A DNA stretch of 64,000 nucleotides from Azoarcus sp. (GCA_020725025.1 DYFV01000001.1:111368-175367), one strand, 5' to 3'. Positions 8,428 through 17,628 are shown, counted from the first letter of the stretch. Notes: generated by a model not told the origin, from the sequence alone. A program made the numbers and translations.

Positions 8428-10848
8428 TTACCACCGATAGGTCACGCTCGCCTTGACGGTGCGCGCGGCGCCGAAGGACGCGAAGTTGCCATTGCTGAAG
8501 GCCGACGCGACGTACTTCTCGTCGAACAGGTTGTGCACGTTCAGCGCGAATCGGGCACCCTGCCAGTCGTAGTGGAGCGCCGCATCCGCCACGGTGTAGC
8601 CCGGCACCTTGACGGTGTTCGCGATGTTGCCCCAGGTGGCGCCGACATAGCGTACGCCGGCGCCGAGGCCCAGGCCGTTCAGCGCGCCGCCGCGCAGCGT
8701 GTAGTCCGCCCACAGCGAGGCCATGTGCTCGGGCGTCTGTTCGGGCCGCCGGCCCTCTTCCCCGGGGCGTTCGCTCTTGGTGATCTCGGCGTCCAGGTAC
8801 GTATAGCTCGCGACGAGGTCCAGCCCGAAGTCGAAGCTGGCGACGCCCTCCAGCTCGATGCCGCGCGAACGGACCTCGCCCGTCTGGCGCTGCTGGAAGG
8901 TCGGCGGCACGGACTCGACCACGTTCTGGCGGGTGAGGTCGAACAGGGCCACGGTGACGAAGCTCTTCGCGCCGGCCGGCTGGTATTTCACGCCCACTTC
9001 GTACTGCTCGCCGGTCTCCGGCTCGAAGGGCTTGCCGGCGGCGTCGGTTCCCACTACCGGCAGGAAGGATTGGGAATAGCTCAGGTAGGGCGCCAGGCCG
9101 GTGTCGGACAGATAGACCAGGCCGGCACGGCCGGTGAATGCGCTGTCGTCCTGCTGCGTGCGCGTGCCGTTGCGGTTGTTCTCGATCTCGCTATCCGCCC
9201 AGTCGTGGCGACCGCCCAGCGACAGCACCCACTTCTCGTCGACCTTGATCTGGTCCTGCAGATACAGGCCTGTCTGCCTCAGGGTGTTGTGCTGATCCTG
9301 GTAGACCGCGGGCGTCGCCACCGGCGAGCCATAAACCGGATCGAAGATGTCGAGGGACGGAGCCGCGCCGAAGGCGGAGACGTTGTGCTCCTTGAAGCGC
9401 TGGTAGTCGAGCCCCAGGAGCAGGGTGTGGCGCACCGCCCCGGTGGAGAATTCCCATTGCGCCTGGTTGTCGACCGAGAACGCGTCGAGGTCCTTGTCGT
9501 TGGTGAAGGCGAAGCGGTTGAGGGTGCGCTGGTCGGCCTGCAGGCTGCCCCCATAGACGATGCCCCGGTCGAGCGTGCTCTGGCCGTAGCGCAGGTTCTG
9601 GCGGAAGGTCCAGGCATTGTCCGTGCGATGCTCGAAGGCGTAACCGACGGCGTGCTCGGTGCGCTCATGATGATCGAAGTCGGGCTCGCCGAAGTTGCGG
9701 TTGCGCGGGATCTTGCCGTTGGGGTTCGCGGTGAGCGAGCCGGCGGCTGGCGCAAACTGGAAGTCGCCCGTGTCCTCCTTCTGGTAGTGGGTCAGAAGCG
9801 TCAGCGTGGTGTTGGCGCTCGGTTGCCAGGTGAGGGCCGGCGCGATGTACTGGCGGTCGTTACGCGTGAAGTCGACCTGGGCCTCGCTGTCGCGCAGCAG
9901 GCCGGTGACGCGGAAGAGCAGGGTGCCGTCCCCGTTGGCCGTCCCGCCCACATCGAACCGGCCTTCCTTCAGGTCGAAGCTGCCTACCTCCAGGGCGACC
10001 TCGCGCAGGGGCTCGGCCGTCGGCCGCTTGCTCACGAAACTGACGACGCCGCCGGGGCTGCCCTGCCCGTAGAGGACGGAAGCGGGCCCGCGCAGCACTT
10101 CGATCCGCTCCGCCCCATAGGGCTCCGGGTCGAAGGCCTCGCCGGTCGTCGTGAGGGTGCGCAGCGCCAGGCCATCCTGGTAGAGGCCCGTGGCCAGGCC
10201 CAGAAATCCGCGCAGCCGCAGCGAGGTGGCGCGCGGGTTGAAGCCGAAGGTCTCCCCTTGCACGCCCGGGGTGTAGCGCAGCGCCTCGGCGAGGCTGTCC
10301 ACGCCCTGCTCGTCGAGCCGATCGCGGGTGATCACCGAGATCGACTGCGCCGTTTCGATAAGCGGCGTGTCGGTCTTGGTCCCCGTCGCGCCGCGCCGGG
10401 CCACGTAACCCCTCACCGGCCCCCATGCACTTTCCTGTGTGGCTTCGCCCTTGACCGTCACCTGCGGCAGGACCGTTTCCGCCGAGCCCGATTTCGGCAT
10501 CGCCCGGACGACGAGGACCGAACCCTCCGCCCTGGCGGCGAGTCCGCTCCCCGCCAGGGCGCGATCCAGCGCCTGCCCCGGCGTCAGGGCGCCCTTCACG
10601 GCCGGGGCCGTCCGGTTCCTGACCAGATCGGGGTCGAAGGACAGCAGCACGCCGGCCGTCTCGCCGATCCGGTTGAGGGTGGCCGAGAGGGGGCCGGCGG
10701 GAATGTCGTATTGGCGGACGTCCTGCCTTTCCTGGGCGTGGACGGCCGATGTGGCGCCGGCGAGGGCCGCGCCGCAGAAGACCAGGTGCAGGGCGAAGGC
10801 GAGGGGGCGGCACACGGGCCGGGTGGCGTGCTGATGCGGGTGGTGCAT
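8428..10848 (-). CDS. TonB-dependent siderophore receptor with STN domain (system 2)
   Basis: An 806-residue receptor. Signal peptide cleaved near AVHAQER; STN domain at ~50-105 (QYDIPAGPLSATLNRIGETA); plug with TDTPLIETAQSISVITRD and ERIEVLRGPASVLYGQGSPG; barrel ending VTYRW. It resembles FoxA/FhuA-like hydroxamate receptors, but the ligand is not provable from sequence. It shares the AWGPVRGYVA segment and C-terminal YRW with the receptor at 19657-22113, so the two are likely paralogues. It converges with the DUF3325 gene of system 1. It starts 90 bp after its fecR, with a candidate FecI promoter motif between. Confidence 0.93.
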   Translation of the reverse strand: MHHPHQHATRPVCRPLAFALHLVFCGAALAGATSAVHAQERQDVRQYDIPAGPLSATLNRIGETAGVLLSFDPDLVRNRTAPAVKGALTPGQALDRALAGSGLAARAEGSVLVVRAMPKSGSAETVLPQVTVKGEATQESAWGPVRGYVARRGATGTKTDTPLIETAQSISVITRDRLDEQGVDSLAEALRYTPGVQGETFGFNPRATSLRLRGFLGLATGLYQDGLALRTLTTTGEAFDPEPYGAERIEVLRGPASVLYGQGSPGGVVSFVSKRPTAEPLREVALEVGSFDLKEGRFDVGGTANGDGTLLFRVTGLLRDSEAQVDFTRNDRQYIAPALTWQPSANTTLTLLTHYQKEDTGDFQFAPAAGSLTANPNGKIPRNRNFGEPDFDHHERTEHAVGYAFEHRTDNAWTFRQNLRYGQSTLDRGIVYGGSLQADQRTLNRFAFTNDKDLDAFSVDNQAQWEFSTGAVRHTLLLGLDYQRFKEHNVSAFGAAPSLDIFDPVYGSPVATPAVYQDQHNTLRQTGLYLQDQIKVDEKWVLSLGGRHDWADSEIENNRNGTRTQQDDSAFTGRAGLVYLSDTGLAPYLSYSQSFLPVVGTDAAGKPFEPETGEQYEVGVKYQPAGAKSFVTVALFDLTRQNVVESVPPTFQQRQTGEVRSRGIELEGVASFDFGLDLVASYTYLDAEITKSERPGEEGRRPEQTPEHMASLWADYTLRGGALNGLGLGAGVRYVGATWGNIANTVKVPGYTVADAALHYDWQGARFALNVHNLFDEKYVASAFSNGNFASFGAARTVKASVTYRW

Positions 10849-10903
10849 GGAGCGGTTACCTCTCGGTTGCTTGCAGGGAAGGGGTTCTCTCTTCCCATGC
10901 CAA

Positions 10904-10919
10904 GCGAGCGCGAAAAAGG
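10904..10919 (-). promoter_or_regulatory. Candidate FecI-dependent promoter of receptor 2
   Basis: Minus strand reads CCTTTTTCGCGCTCGC, 56 bp upstream of the receptor ATG and just after fecR. The same core (CTTTTCG, 3-4 bases, TCG C/T) occurs at similar distance before three other receptors here. Inferred to be the ECF promoter; the transcription start is unknown. Confidence 0.5.
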
Positions 10920-10938
10920 TACAGCGCGACGCCGAAAA

Positions 10939-11922
10939 TTATCTTGCGCGGAGCACGATGCCGCTCTCCGGGTCGTCGGGACGGACCGGAACGGCGCGCA
11001 CCGGCAGGGTATGGCCGAGGGCAGCCAGCGCCCGGTCGGTGTCGCGCAGGGGGAAGGTGCCGGAAATGCGCAGGGACCGCACGGCGGGGTCGCACGAGAG
11101 CGGAGTGTCGCGGTAGCGGGCGAGCTCGGCGACGAAGTCCGCCAGCGGCATGTCGTCGGCGATCAGCATGCCCTTGGCCCAGGCGCTGTCGGCGCGATGG
11201 CTGGCATATCGATCGACGACGCCGCGGCGGTCGAATCGGGCGGCCTGGCCGGCGTGGAGGACGGGGGCATCCGCCGCGGCCTCGGCGGCATGGATGGCGA
11301 CACGCGCCTCCAGCACCGCCACCCGGGTGCTGCCGGCTTCCTGCTCGACGGAGAAGCGGGTGCCCAGCGCCTGTACGCGGCCCTCGCCGGTCTCCACCAG
11401 GAAGGGCGGCGCGTCCGGCGCCGGGGCGGTTTCGATCAGGATCCGCCCGCGCCGCAGGCGGATCAGGCGGGCCTGGGCGCTGAACGCGATGTCGACGGCT
11501 GAATCCGTGTCGAGGTGGAGCAGGCTGCCGTCGGCGAGCGTGAGCTCACGCTGCTCGCCGACGGCGGTGAGCTGGTCGGCCGACCAGTCGCTGTGCCGCC
11601 AGCCCTGCCAGCCGGCGAGGCCGGCGACGAGCAGCGCGGCGAGCTGGCCGAGCGCCCTGCGCCGGCCGCGCGACCTCGGTCCTGTCCCCTGCTTGAGCGC
11701 TTCGAACGAGACTTGCGCCTGCCCGCGCGGGATGCCCCTGATGCGCGCGGTGGCGGCCTGGGTGCGTTGCCAGGCGAGCTCGTGGCGAGCATCGGCGGCG
11801 CGCCAAGCCCGCCACCGGGCGTGGTCGGCCTCGTCCGCCTCGCCGGAAGCGAGCAGCACGAACCAGTGCGCCGCCTCTTCGAGGACGTCCCGCGGCGGCG
11901 TGGGGACTGCAGACTCCTTCAT
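10939..11922 (-). CDS. FecR-family anti-sigma/sigma regulator (system 2)
   Basis: A 327-residue FecR protein starting at the ATG complementary to 11920-11922, which overlaps the fecI stop by 4 bp (ATGA). N-terminal sigma-binding region (VLEEAAHWFVLL, later RHELAWQRTQ), a membrane span near residues 90-112 (LGQLAALLVAGLAGWQGW), and a periplasmic FecR domain (RELTLADGSLLHLDTDSAVD, GTRFSVEQEAGS). A longer open frame to 12243 is only fecI sequence read in another frame. Confidence 0.92.
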   Translation of the reverse strand: MKESAVPTPPRDVLEEAAHWFVLLASGEADEADHARWRAWRAADARHELAWQRTQAATARIRGIPRGQAQVSFEALKQGTGPRSRGRRRALGQLAALLVAGLAGWQGWRHSDWSADQLTAVGEQRELTLADGSLLHLDTDSAVDIAFSAQARLIRLRRGRILIETAPAPDAPPFLVETGEGRVQALGTRFSVEQEAGSTRVAVLEARVAIHAAEAAADAPVLHAGQAARFDRRGVVDRYASHRADSAWAKGMLIADDMPLADFVAELARYRDTPLSCDPAVRSLRISGTFPLRDTDRALAALGHTLPVRAVPVRPDDPESGIVLRAR

Positions 11923-12425
11923 GCCTGGGCGATGCGCATGCAATGGGTGACGGCTTGCATCATGTACTTCTTCACCATGCTGACCGATACGCCCAGTCGC
12001 CCGGCGATCTCCGCGTAGGTCAGGCCTTCCAGCTGCGACAGCAGGAAGGCGTGGCGGGCCTTGGACGGCAGGCCGTTCAGCATGGCGTCGATCTCGACCA
12101 GGGTCTCGAGCACCAGGGCGCGCTCCTCCGGGCTGGGGCTCAAGGGCTCGGGCTGCGCGGCGAGTGCGTCCAGGTACGCGCGCTCGAGGTCCTTGCGCCG
12201 CAGATGGTTCACCATCAGGCCATGGGCGACCGTGGTGAGCCACGCACGCGGCTCGCGGATCTCGTCGATGCCGGGCGACATCAGCACGCGCAGGAAGGTG
12301 TCGTGGGCGAGGTCGCCGGCGTTGTGCGGGCAGCCAAGCTTGCGGCGCAACCAGCCGACCAGCCAGCCGTGGTGGTCGCGGTACAGCTCGGCGATGGAAT
12401 CGGTGGGCGCGCAGGCGTCGCTCAT
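11919..12425 (-). CDS. ECF sigma factor, FecI family (system 2)
   Basis: A 168-residue FecI-type sigma factor (start MSDACAPTDSIAELYRDHHG). Region 2 includes DLAHDTFLRVL; region 4 includes LTYAEIAGRLGVSVSMVKKY. The ATG complementary to 12423-12425 has GGAG 7 bases upstream; a TTG two codons earlier is possible. The first ~14 codons and the ribosome-binding region are identical in DNA to those of the fecI at 18697. It is transcribed from a Fur-overlapped promoter at 12513-12541. Confidence 0.92.
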   Translation of the reverse strand: MSDACAPTDSIAELYRDHHGWLVGWLRRKLGCPHNAGDLAHDTFLRVLMSPGIDEIREPRAWLTTVAHGLMVNHLRRKDLERAYLDALAAQPEPLSPSPEERALVLETLVEIDAMLNGLPSKARHAFLLSQLEGLTYAEIAGRLGVSVSMVKKYMMQAVTHCMRIAQA

Positions 12426-12440
12426 GGGCAAGCTCCAGAA
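12385..12440. repeat. 56-bp perfect direct repeat, copy A
   Basis: Identical to 19172-19227 over 56 bases. It spans the ribosome-binding site and first ~14 codons of fecI in systems 2 and 3. Recombination between copies would delete about 6.8 kb (receptor 3 with its fecR and most of its fecI, plus the DUF3649-PepSY-DUF3325 operon) while preserving a functional fecI. Confidence 0.9.
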
Positions 12441-12512
12441 ACTTCGGGTCCGGGTCTCTTCGGCTGGCTTGCCCTGACGAGCTGGCTGGCGGATTAGTCG
12501 CGAATGGTTCTC

Positions 12513-12541
12513 ATTCTCCGCGTTGCCACGCGTCGCGTCAA
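12513..12541 (-). promoter_or_regulatory. Promoter of fecI system 2 with overlapping Fur box
   Basis: Minus strand: -35 TTGACG (12541-12536), 17-bp spacer, -10 GAGAAT (12518-12513). A Fur-like sequence (GAGAATGAGAACCATTCG, 12501-12518) begins at the -10. The same TTGACG-N17-GA(G/A)AAT layout occurs at four other places in the window. Confidence 0.75.
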
Positions 12542-12592
12542 TGTGCGTCCGGGGACGAGCTTCTCAAGTCCCGCGATCTTCGCCGCTGCGCC

Positions 12593-12910
12593 TCAGCGGG
12601 CCCACGGCCACAGCAGGCGCAGTGCACGTGCCCGCCATGCCAGCGTCAGCGCGACCAGCACCGCTGCGACGGCCAGCAGCATCACCCAGACCAACACCGC
12701 CATGGACGGGCGGTCGACCATCAGGCAGGCCGGAAGCGACAGCAGCACGGCCGCGGCGCCCAGGACGCGCAGCGTCAGGCGCGCGCGCGGTGCCTCGGCG
12801 GCCGGCCGAGGCATCACCTGCCCCCAATGCACCTCCATCGCCAGCGCGAGCCAGGCCATGCCGCTGAAACTCAGTGCCGCGGCCAGCACCAGCCAGAGGG
12901 CCTCAGACAT
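12593..12910 (-). CDS. Small DUF3325-type inner-membrane protein (second copy)
   Basis: A 105-residue, three-helix membrane protein (FSGMAWLALAMEVHWGQVM near the N-terminus; hydrophobic segments ~4-24, 48-66 and 72-92). It overlaps the PepSY gene by 8 bp and ends a three-gene operon DUF3649-PepSY-DUF3325 transcribed leftwards. The gene order matches system 1. Function unknown; an accessory role in siderophore-iron handling is inferred. Confidence 0.8.
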   Translation of the reverse strand: MSEALWLVLAAALSFSGMAWLALAMEVHWGQVMPRPAAEAPRARLTLRVLGAAAVLLSLPACLMVDRPSMAVLVWVMLLAVAAVLVALTLAWRARALRLLWPWAR

Positions 12911-14612
12911 GGGCCACCTCCGCGGTGTCGCCGGCCGGCTGCGCGGGCCGCGCCTGGGCGCCGAGTTGCTCGCGCAGGGCCAGCTTGCGGGCCGACCACG
13001 CTGCGATGCCGACGCTGGCCAGCAGGCTCAGGTCCACCCCCGCCACGGCCCAGTAGGGTGCGGTAAGCATGGTCTTGATCAGGTGGTCGCCGGTGGTGAT
13101 CCAGTTCAGGCCCACGGCGGCGACAGCCAGGGCGGCAATGGCCCAGCACTGCTCGCGCCAGGCCGGGTTCATGCGCGCCCGGGCGACCGGGCCGCTGCGC
13201 ACCAGGGCGTGTACCAGGGCCAGTGCCCAGATGCCCCAGAAGGCAATCTTCTCCCAGTCGCCCTTGCCGGCCAGGTCGGCGGGCAGCAGCCGGTTGGCCA
13301 CCAGCATGCCGATGGCCGCGATCACCATGCCGGTGACGGTGCTCACCGCCAGGGCATCGACCACGCGGCTGCCCTGGCTGCCGGCCTCCGCATGCCGCTG
13401 CTTGCGCCGCTCCACGAAGAAGACGAAACCGGTGGCGATGCACACGCAGCCCAGCAGGCCGCCGAGCACGTACAGCCAGCGCAGCAGCCAGTGCTCGAAG
13501 TGCTGCAGGTGCAGGCCGGTGAGGAACTCGTTGATCTCCGAGACCACGGTGCGCGGCGGATCTTCGTACAGCACCTCGCCGGTGCTGGCCTTGAAGTGGA
13601 TGCCCTCGCCCACCAGGGCCACGCGGTCGCTGCCGGCGCGGAAGATGCTCACATAGCTGTTGGCATCGCCCACGTGGTGCACCTGCAGGAAGCCCACCTC
13701 GCCGGCCATGTCCCGCGCGGCCCAGCGGCGCTTGGCCTCGACCACCATCGCGTCCACCGACGCCATCGGCGCGGGGACGCCGGCCGCCTTGTGGGGCAGG
13801 CCCGTGGCGGCGGCCTCGTGGACTTCGTGCTGATGGTGCAGGGGCTCGAGCAAGGTGCTGCCCGCGGGGAAGTACAGCCAGCTGCCGAAGATCAACAGCC
13901 CGGTGAAGGCGAAGAAGAAGTGAAAGGGCAGCGCCACAACGCCGGTGAGGTTGTGCAGGTCCAGGGTGCTGCGCCGCGTGTGCTTCGCCGGCCGGAAGGT
14001 GAAGAACTCGCGGAAGATCTTGCGGTGCATGATCACGCCGGTGACCAGCGCTACCAGCATGGTGAGACCGGCCAGGCCCACGATCCAGTAGCCGAGGTTC
14101 TTCCAGGTCCAGTTCAGGCTGTAGTGCAGCGGGTAGAACCAGCGGCTGCCGATCTTGAGCGCGTCGTCCGGCACGATGGCGCCGGTGCGCGGGTCGATGG
14201 TCACCTCGCCGTGGATGTGATTGTGTCCGTCCGGGTCCTTGGCCAGCGGCACGCCGAAGCCCACCCCCATTCGCAGGACCGGATCCCGGTGGGTGGTGTA
14301 GGCCCAGTACTCGTCCGCCGGCAGCTCCAGGCGCGGCGTCATCGGGCCTTGGCTCGCATCGTGCAGCTTGGGCATGTTGGCCGCGTAGTCGGCCTCGTCC
14401 GGCTCGACGCGCTGCAGGATGGGCAGCAGCATCTTGTCGAAGGAGGGCATCGGCTGCGGCTCGAAGCGGGTCTCGGGGATCGCCCAGCGGTCGATCTCGC
14501 GGTCGAACACCGACAGCGCGCCGAAGAAGAAGCACACCATCAGCACGAAGCCCACCACCAGGCCGAACCAGGTGTGCGGCCAGGTCATCGATTTGCGCAA
14601 GTCGTCGTACAT
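12903..14612 (-). CDS. PepSY-associated transmembrane protein (second copy)
   Basis: A 569-residue inner-membrane protein from the ATG complementary to 14610-14612. It parallels the copy at 6469: N-terminal RKSMTWPHTWFGLVVGFVL span, periplasmic part, PLHYSLNWTWKNLGYW, the loop MHRKIFREFFTFRPAKHTRR, and spans near 165, 220, 370, 415, 450 and 495. A distinctive His-rich stretch (LHHQHEVHE, about residue 250) sits in the second periplasmic loop and could bind metal. The inferred role is reductive or proton-linked iron handling; this is not proven for the family. Confidence 0.85.
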   Translation of the reverse strand: MYDDLRKSMTWPHTWFGLVVGFVLMVCFFFGALSVFDREIDRWAIPETRFEPQPMPSFDKMLLPILQRVEPDEADYAANMPKLHDASQGPMTPRLELPADEYWAYTTHRDPVLRMGVGFGVPLAKDPDGHNHIHGEVTIDPRTGAIVPDDALKIGSRWFYPLHYSLNWTWKNLGYWIVGLAGLTMLVALVTGVIMHRKIFREFFTFRPAKHTRRSTLDLHNLTGVVALPFHFFFAFTGLLIFGSWLYFPAGSTLLEPLHHQHEVHEAAATGLPHKAAGVPAPMASVDAMVVEAKRRWAARDMAGEVGFLQVHHVGDANSYVSIFRAGSDRVALVGEGIHFKASTGEVLYEDPPRTVVSEINEFLTGLHLQHFEHWLLRWLYVLGGLLGCVCIATGFVFFVERRKQRHAEAGSQGSRVVDALAVSTVTGMVIAAIGMLVANRLLPADLAGKGDWEKIAFWGIWALALVHALVRSGPVARARMNPAWREQCWAIAALAVAAVGLNWITTGDHLIKTMLTAPYWAVAGVDLSLLASVGIAAWSARKLALREQLGAQARPAQPAGDTAEVAHV

Positions 14613-14626
14613 GACCGTTCTCCCCC

Positions 14627-14950
14627 TCAGGCCACCATCGCCCGCTGCAGCGCCCAGGCTGCCGCAGTCATGAGCACGGCGCCACCGCCCAGCACCGCCC
14701 ACACGCGGGCGGGGCTGGCGGCGGCGAAGGCCCAGAGGAACAGGGCCGGATAGACCAGGAAGGCCAGCAAGAGAACGCCGGTCTCCGCCTCGTGGAAGTC
14801 CCCTCCCAGGGCGACCAGCCCGGCCATGCCGAGCGCCGTGAAGCCCCAGGTGAAGACGTAGCCGCCCAGGACGGCGGCGATCACGCGCGCGGCGACGGAC
14901 AGGCGGCTCGCCGCCCTTGGTGGGGGAACTCCGTCGGTACTCGTTTGCAT
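14627..14950 (-). CDS. Small DUF3649-type inner-membrane protein (second copy)
   Basis: A 107-residue protein. The start at the ATG complementary to 14948-14950 is chosen because GGAGAG lies just upstream; upstream in-frame codons lack family similarity. SRLSVAARVIAAVLGGY parallels the system 1 copy; three to four hydrophobic segments follow. It is the first gene of the operon driven by the Fur-overlapped promoter at 15099-15127, so it can be expressed without its own FecI. Confidence 0.78.
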   Translation of the reverse strand: MQTSTDGVPPPRAASRLSVAARVIAAVLGGYVFTWGFTALGMAGLVALGGDFHEAETGVLLLAFLVYPALFLWAFAAASPARVWAVLGGGAVLMTAAAWALQRAMVA

Positions 14951-15082
14951 CGGTCTCTCCTGGGCGGGCTTGGCCCTTTCATGTCCTGCCATGATCCGGA
15001 CCGGTGAGAGGGACGGAGCGCAGTCCGTCCCGGGTCTCCACGGCAGGAAACGAGCATCTGCCGGCCGGTCCGGGGGCTTGTT

Positions 15083-15127
15083 ATTGCAAATGGTTCGTAT
15101 TTTCTCTTCCAGGCGATGCTTCGTCAA
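15083..15127 (-). promoter_or_regulatory. Promoter plus Fur box of the DUF3649-PepSY-DUF3325 operon
   Basis: Minus strand: -35 TTGACG (15127-15122), 17-bp spacer, -10 GAAAAT (15104-15099), overlapped by a Fur-like sequence (GAAAATACGAACCATTTGCA). It has the same architecture as the fecI promoters. It lies between the end of receptor 3 and the operon start, making the operon a separate Fur-type unit. Confidence 0.72.
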
Positions 15128-15142
15128 ATCGCGGACGCGTGC

Positions 15143-17557
15143 TCAGAAATCGAGCCTGGCGCTTATGCTGAAGGTGCGCGGGTCGGCCGGTTTGACCCAG
15201 TTTGCGTACTGGTATTCCCAGTAGCGCTCGTCGGTCACGTTGTTGACTGCCGCGCGCACGGTCACGGCATGGCCGCCCAAGCTCAGGTCGTAGCTCGCGC
15301 CGACGTTGAGGACGAGATGCTCATCCACCTTTACGGTATTGGCAGCGTTCAGCATGACGTCACCGGTGTATTTCGCGTCCGCCGTCAGCTTGAGCCCGGC
15401 GATCTGCGCGACGCGGTACGCCACGTGCGTGGTCGCCATCCACCGCGGTGCGCCGGCAACCCGGTTGCCGATGTTGTCGTTGCCCTTGTCGTAGGCGCTG
15501 TCCAGGTACATCAGGTTGCCGCCCAGCAGCCACTGCGAGCCCACATGGGCGGAGACGCCCAGCTCCAGGCCCTGGTAGGTCGATCGGCCGTCCTGCACGA
15601 GAACATTGTCGGCGGTCGCGAACTCGCTGGGACGCTCGATGTGGAACAGCGCGGCTGTGCCGCTCCAGCGCTCGTGTGCGGCCTTGATGCCGATCTCGTA
15701 CTGCTTGCTGACAAGGGGGTCGAGCAGACGGTTGGCGTTGGCATAAGTGCTCCCCACCGTCTTGCCGGGCTCGAGCGATTCCATATAGCTGGCATACGCC
15801 ATCGTGCCGGGGTCGGCCTTGAACATCACCGCCACAGTGGGCGTGGTCACGCGGTCGGCGTAGTCGTTCCACTTCGTGCCGTCCGGGCTGTAGTCGTTTT
15901 GCATGTAGCGCGTCCGGCGCACGCCGGCCAGGACCGACCAGCGCTCCGAGAACTCGATGGTGTCGCTGGCGAACACGGCGCTCTGGGTGATGTCGCCCGC
16001 CCGGTAAAGGTCCAGACCGCCCTGGCTGAAGTAAGCGTTGCCGTTTCGGGCGAAGAGGTTGCCGGTGCCGAGGAAGGTCCAGACGCCGTTCGCGCTGTAG
16101 TTGTTCAGCTGTTCCTGCCAGGACGTACCGAGTATCAGCTGATGCTCGATGCCGCCGGTCATCAGCCTGCCCTGCAGCATGGCCTGCCAGTGCTCGAAAC
16201 GATGGCTCTCGCGCGTGTCCGAGCGGTTCTCGTTGTAGTCGCCGGCAACGTTCTGCAAGTAAAGGATGCTCTCGTTGCGGCTGCGCCTGGAAGTGCTCCG
16301 GCTGTAGCTGGTGCTGGCGACCCAGTTCGGGGAGAGCCGGTACTTCAGCCCGGACGAGTAGAACTCGAAGTCCGTGTCGAGGAACTGGCCGTCGCTCACG
16401 AGCTGCTGATCATCACCGGCGACGGTGGACGGCAGGCGGCCCCCGCCCAGGAGTGCCGTGGAGATCGAAGGCGTCTGGCCTTCACTCCTGCGCGTCTGGT
16501 GGAGAGACTGGAAGTCCCAGGTCAGGTCCTCGGACAGCCGGGCATCGAGCGCCAGGGAGACGGACTTGCGATCGATCTCGCCGTCGTTGAAGGTCCTGCC
16601 GTCCTCATGTACGGCGGTCAGGCGATAGCCGAAGGTCTTGGCGCTGCCGAAGCGGCCCCCCAGATCGACGGCTCCGCTCCAGACACTGTTCGACTGGTAG
16701 CTGCCCGCGATGCTCACCAGGCTTTCGTCGGTCGGCTTCTTGGTCACGTAGTTGATGAGGCCGCCCGGCGAGCCGAAACCGTACATGAAGCCGGATGCCC
16801 CCTTGAGCAGCTCGATCTGTTCGAAGTGTTCGTACGGCAGGGTAATCGCATAGCTCAGGAAGGGCTGGCCGTCGATGCGGTAGGAGTTCTGCCAGTCGAG
16901 CTCCAGGCCGCGCACGGTGATGTACGAAGCCCAGCTGCTGTAGGCGCCGCTGTTGTCGGTGACCGCCGCGTCGAGCGCGAAGACGTCGCCGAGCTTCGAG
17001 ACCTGCCGTTGCGCGAGATCCTCCTGGGTCACCACGGCGGTCGAGAAGGGCGTCTCCAGTTGACTGCGCGCTCCGAGGGCGCCGCCGCCCACGGCGGACG
17101 TCAGATGCAGGGGTGTCTCCTCGGTGGCCTTCACCGTCACCACCGGCAGCGTCGCTTCCTTGCCCGTCGCGGCCGGCTGCCTGCGCAAGGTATAGCCGCC
17201 GTTGGCCTGCCGCTCGGCCGCCAGCCCGGTTCCGGCCAGCAGCGCCTGCAAGGCCTCCTCGACCGTGTGCGCGCCGCTCAGTCCGCGGCTTCGCAGGCCG
17301 TTGGTCATCTCGGTTGAGAAGGAAAGCATGATCCCCGCTTGGTTCCCGAAGCTGTTGAGCGCCTCGGTCAAGGGGCCGGCAGGGATGCGCCAGCTCCGCG
17401 CGGCCTGTGCCTGCTGCGCGTGTGCCGCCGTCGCCGCGGCCAGCGACGCCGTGACGGCGGTGCCCAGGAGCGTCTGCGCGAGGGCGCAGGCGATGGCCTT
17501 GCGGCGGCAGCGCTTCAGATCGGGAGAGGGGATGTAGGACGGCTCGGCTCGGCCCAT
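15143..17557 (-). CDS. TonB-dependent siderophore receptor with STN domain (system 3)
   Basis: An 804-residue receptor. A long leader (basic KRCRRK, hydrophobic core, AAHAQQ cleavage) is followed by an STN domain (~55-110, SWRIPAGPLTEALNSFGNQA), a plug (EQIELLKGASGFMYGFGSPG) and a barrel ending SARLDF. The plug differs from its neighbours: it lacks the TDTPLIET segment and carries GGGALGARSQLETPFSTAVV, so a different ligand is likely. fecR lies 115 bp upstream with a candidate FecI promoter in the gap. The gene ends just before the next Fur-controlled promoter. Confidence 0.93.
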   Translation of the reverse strand: MGRAEPSYIPSPDLKRCRRKAIACALAQTLLGTAVTASLAAATAAHAQQAQAARSWRIPAGPLTEALNSFGNQAGIMLSFSTEMTNGLRSRGLSGAHTVEEALQALLAGTGLAAERQANGGYTLRRQPAATGKEATLPVVTVKATEETPLHLTSAVGGGALGARSQLETPFSTAVVTQEDLAQRQVSKLGDVFALDAAVTDNSGAYSSWASYITVRGLELDWQNSYRIDGQPFLSYAITLPYEHFEQIELLKGASGFMYGFGSPGGLINYVTKKPTDESLVSIAGSYQSNSVWSGAVDLGGRFGSAKTFGYRLTAVHEDGRTFNDGEIDRKSVSLALDARLSEDLTWDFQSLHQTRRSEGQTPSISTALLGGGRLPSTVAGDDQQLVSDGQFLDTDFEFYSSGLKYRLSPNWVASTSYSRSTSRRSRNESILYLQNVAGDYNENRSDTRESHRFEHWQAMLQGRLMTGGIEHQLILGTSWQEQLNNYSANGVWTFLGTGNLFARNGNAYFSQGGLDLYRAGDITQSAVFASDTIEFSERWSVLAGVRRTRYMQNDYSPDGTKWNDYADRVTTPTVAVMFKADPGTMAYASYMESLEPGKTVGSTYANANRLLDPLVSKQYEIGIKAAHERWSGTAALFHIERPSEFATADNVLVQDGRSTYQGLELGVSAHVGSQWLLGGNLMYLDSAYDKGNDNIGNRVAGAPRWMATTHVAYRVAQIAGLKLTADAKYTGDVMLNAANTVKVDEHLVLNVGASYDLSLGGHAVTVRAAVNNVTDERYWEYQYANWVKPADPRTFSISARLDF

Positions 17558-17611
17558 TGCGGCGGTTTCCTCGTTGGTTGAATGAAAGCGGGTCTTCTGC
17601 CTTCGTTGCCC

Positions 17612-17628
17612 CGCGAGAAACGAAAAGG
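17612..17628 (-). promoter_or_regulatory. Candidate FecI-dependent promoter of receptor 3
   Basis: Minus strand CCCTTTTCGTTTCTCGC, 55 bp upstream of the receptor ATG in the fecR-receptor gap. It matches the motif seen before receptors 2, 4 and 5. A run of eight A residues (minus strand) lies just upstream. Confidence 0.5.

Noticed and set aside
8095..11502. A 3.4-kb open frame on the plus strand opposite receptor 2 and its fecR
   Set aside because: It is an antisense shadow: the minus strand encodes a full STN-plug-barrel receptor and FecR, and the plus-strand translation has no family features.
12504..14753. A 749-codon plus-strand frame opposite the PepSY/DUF3325 genes
   Set aside because: His/Gln/Gly-rich translation without domains, antisense to a clear membrane protein with a conserved operon order.
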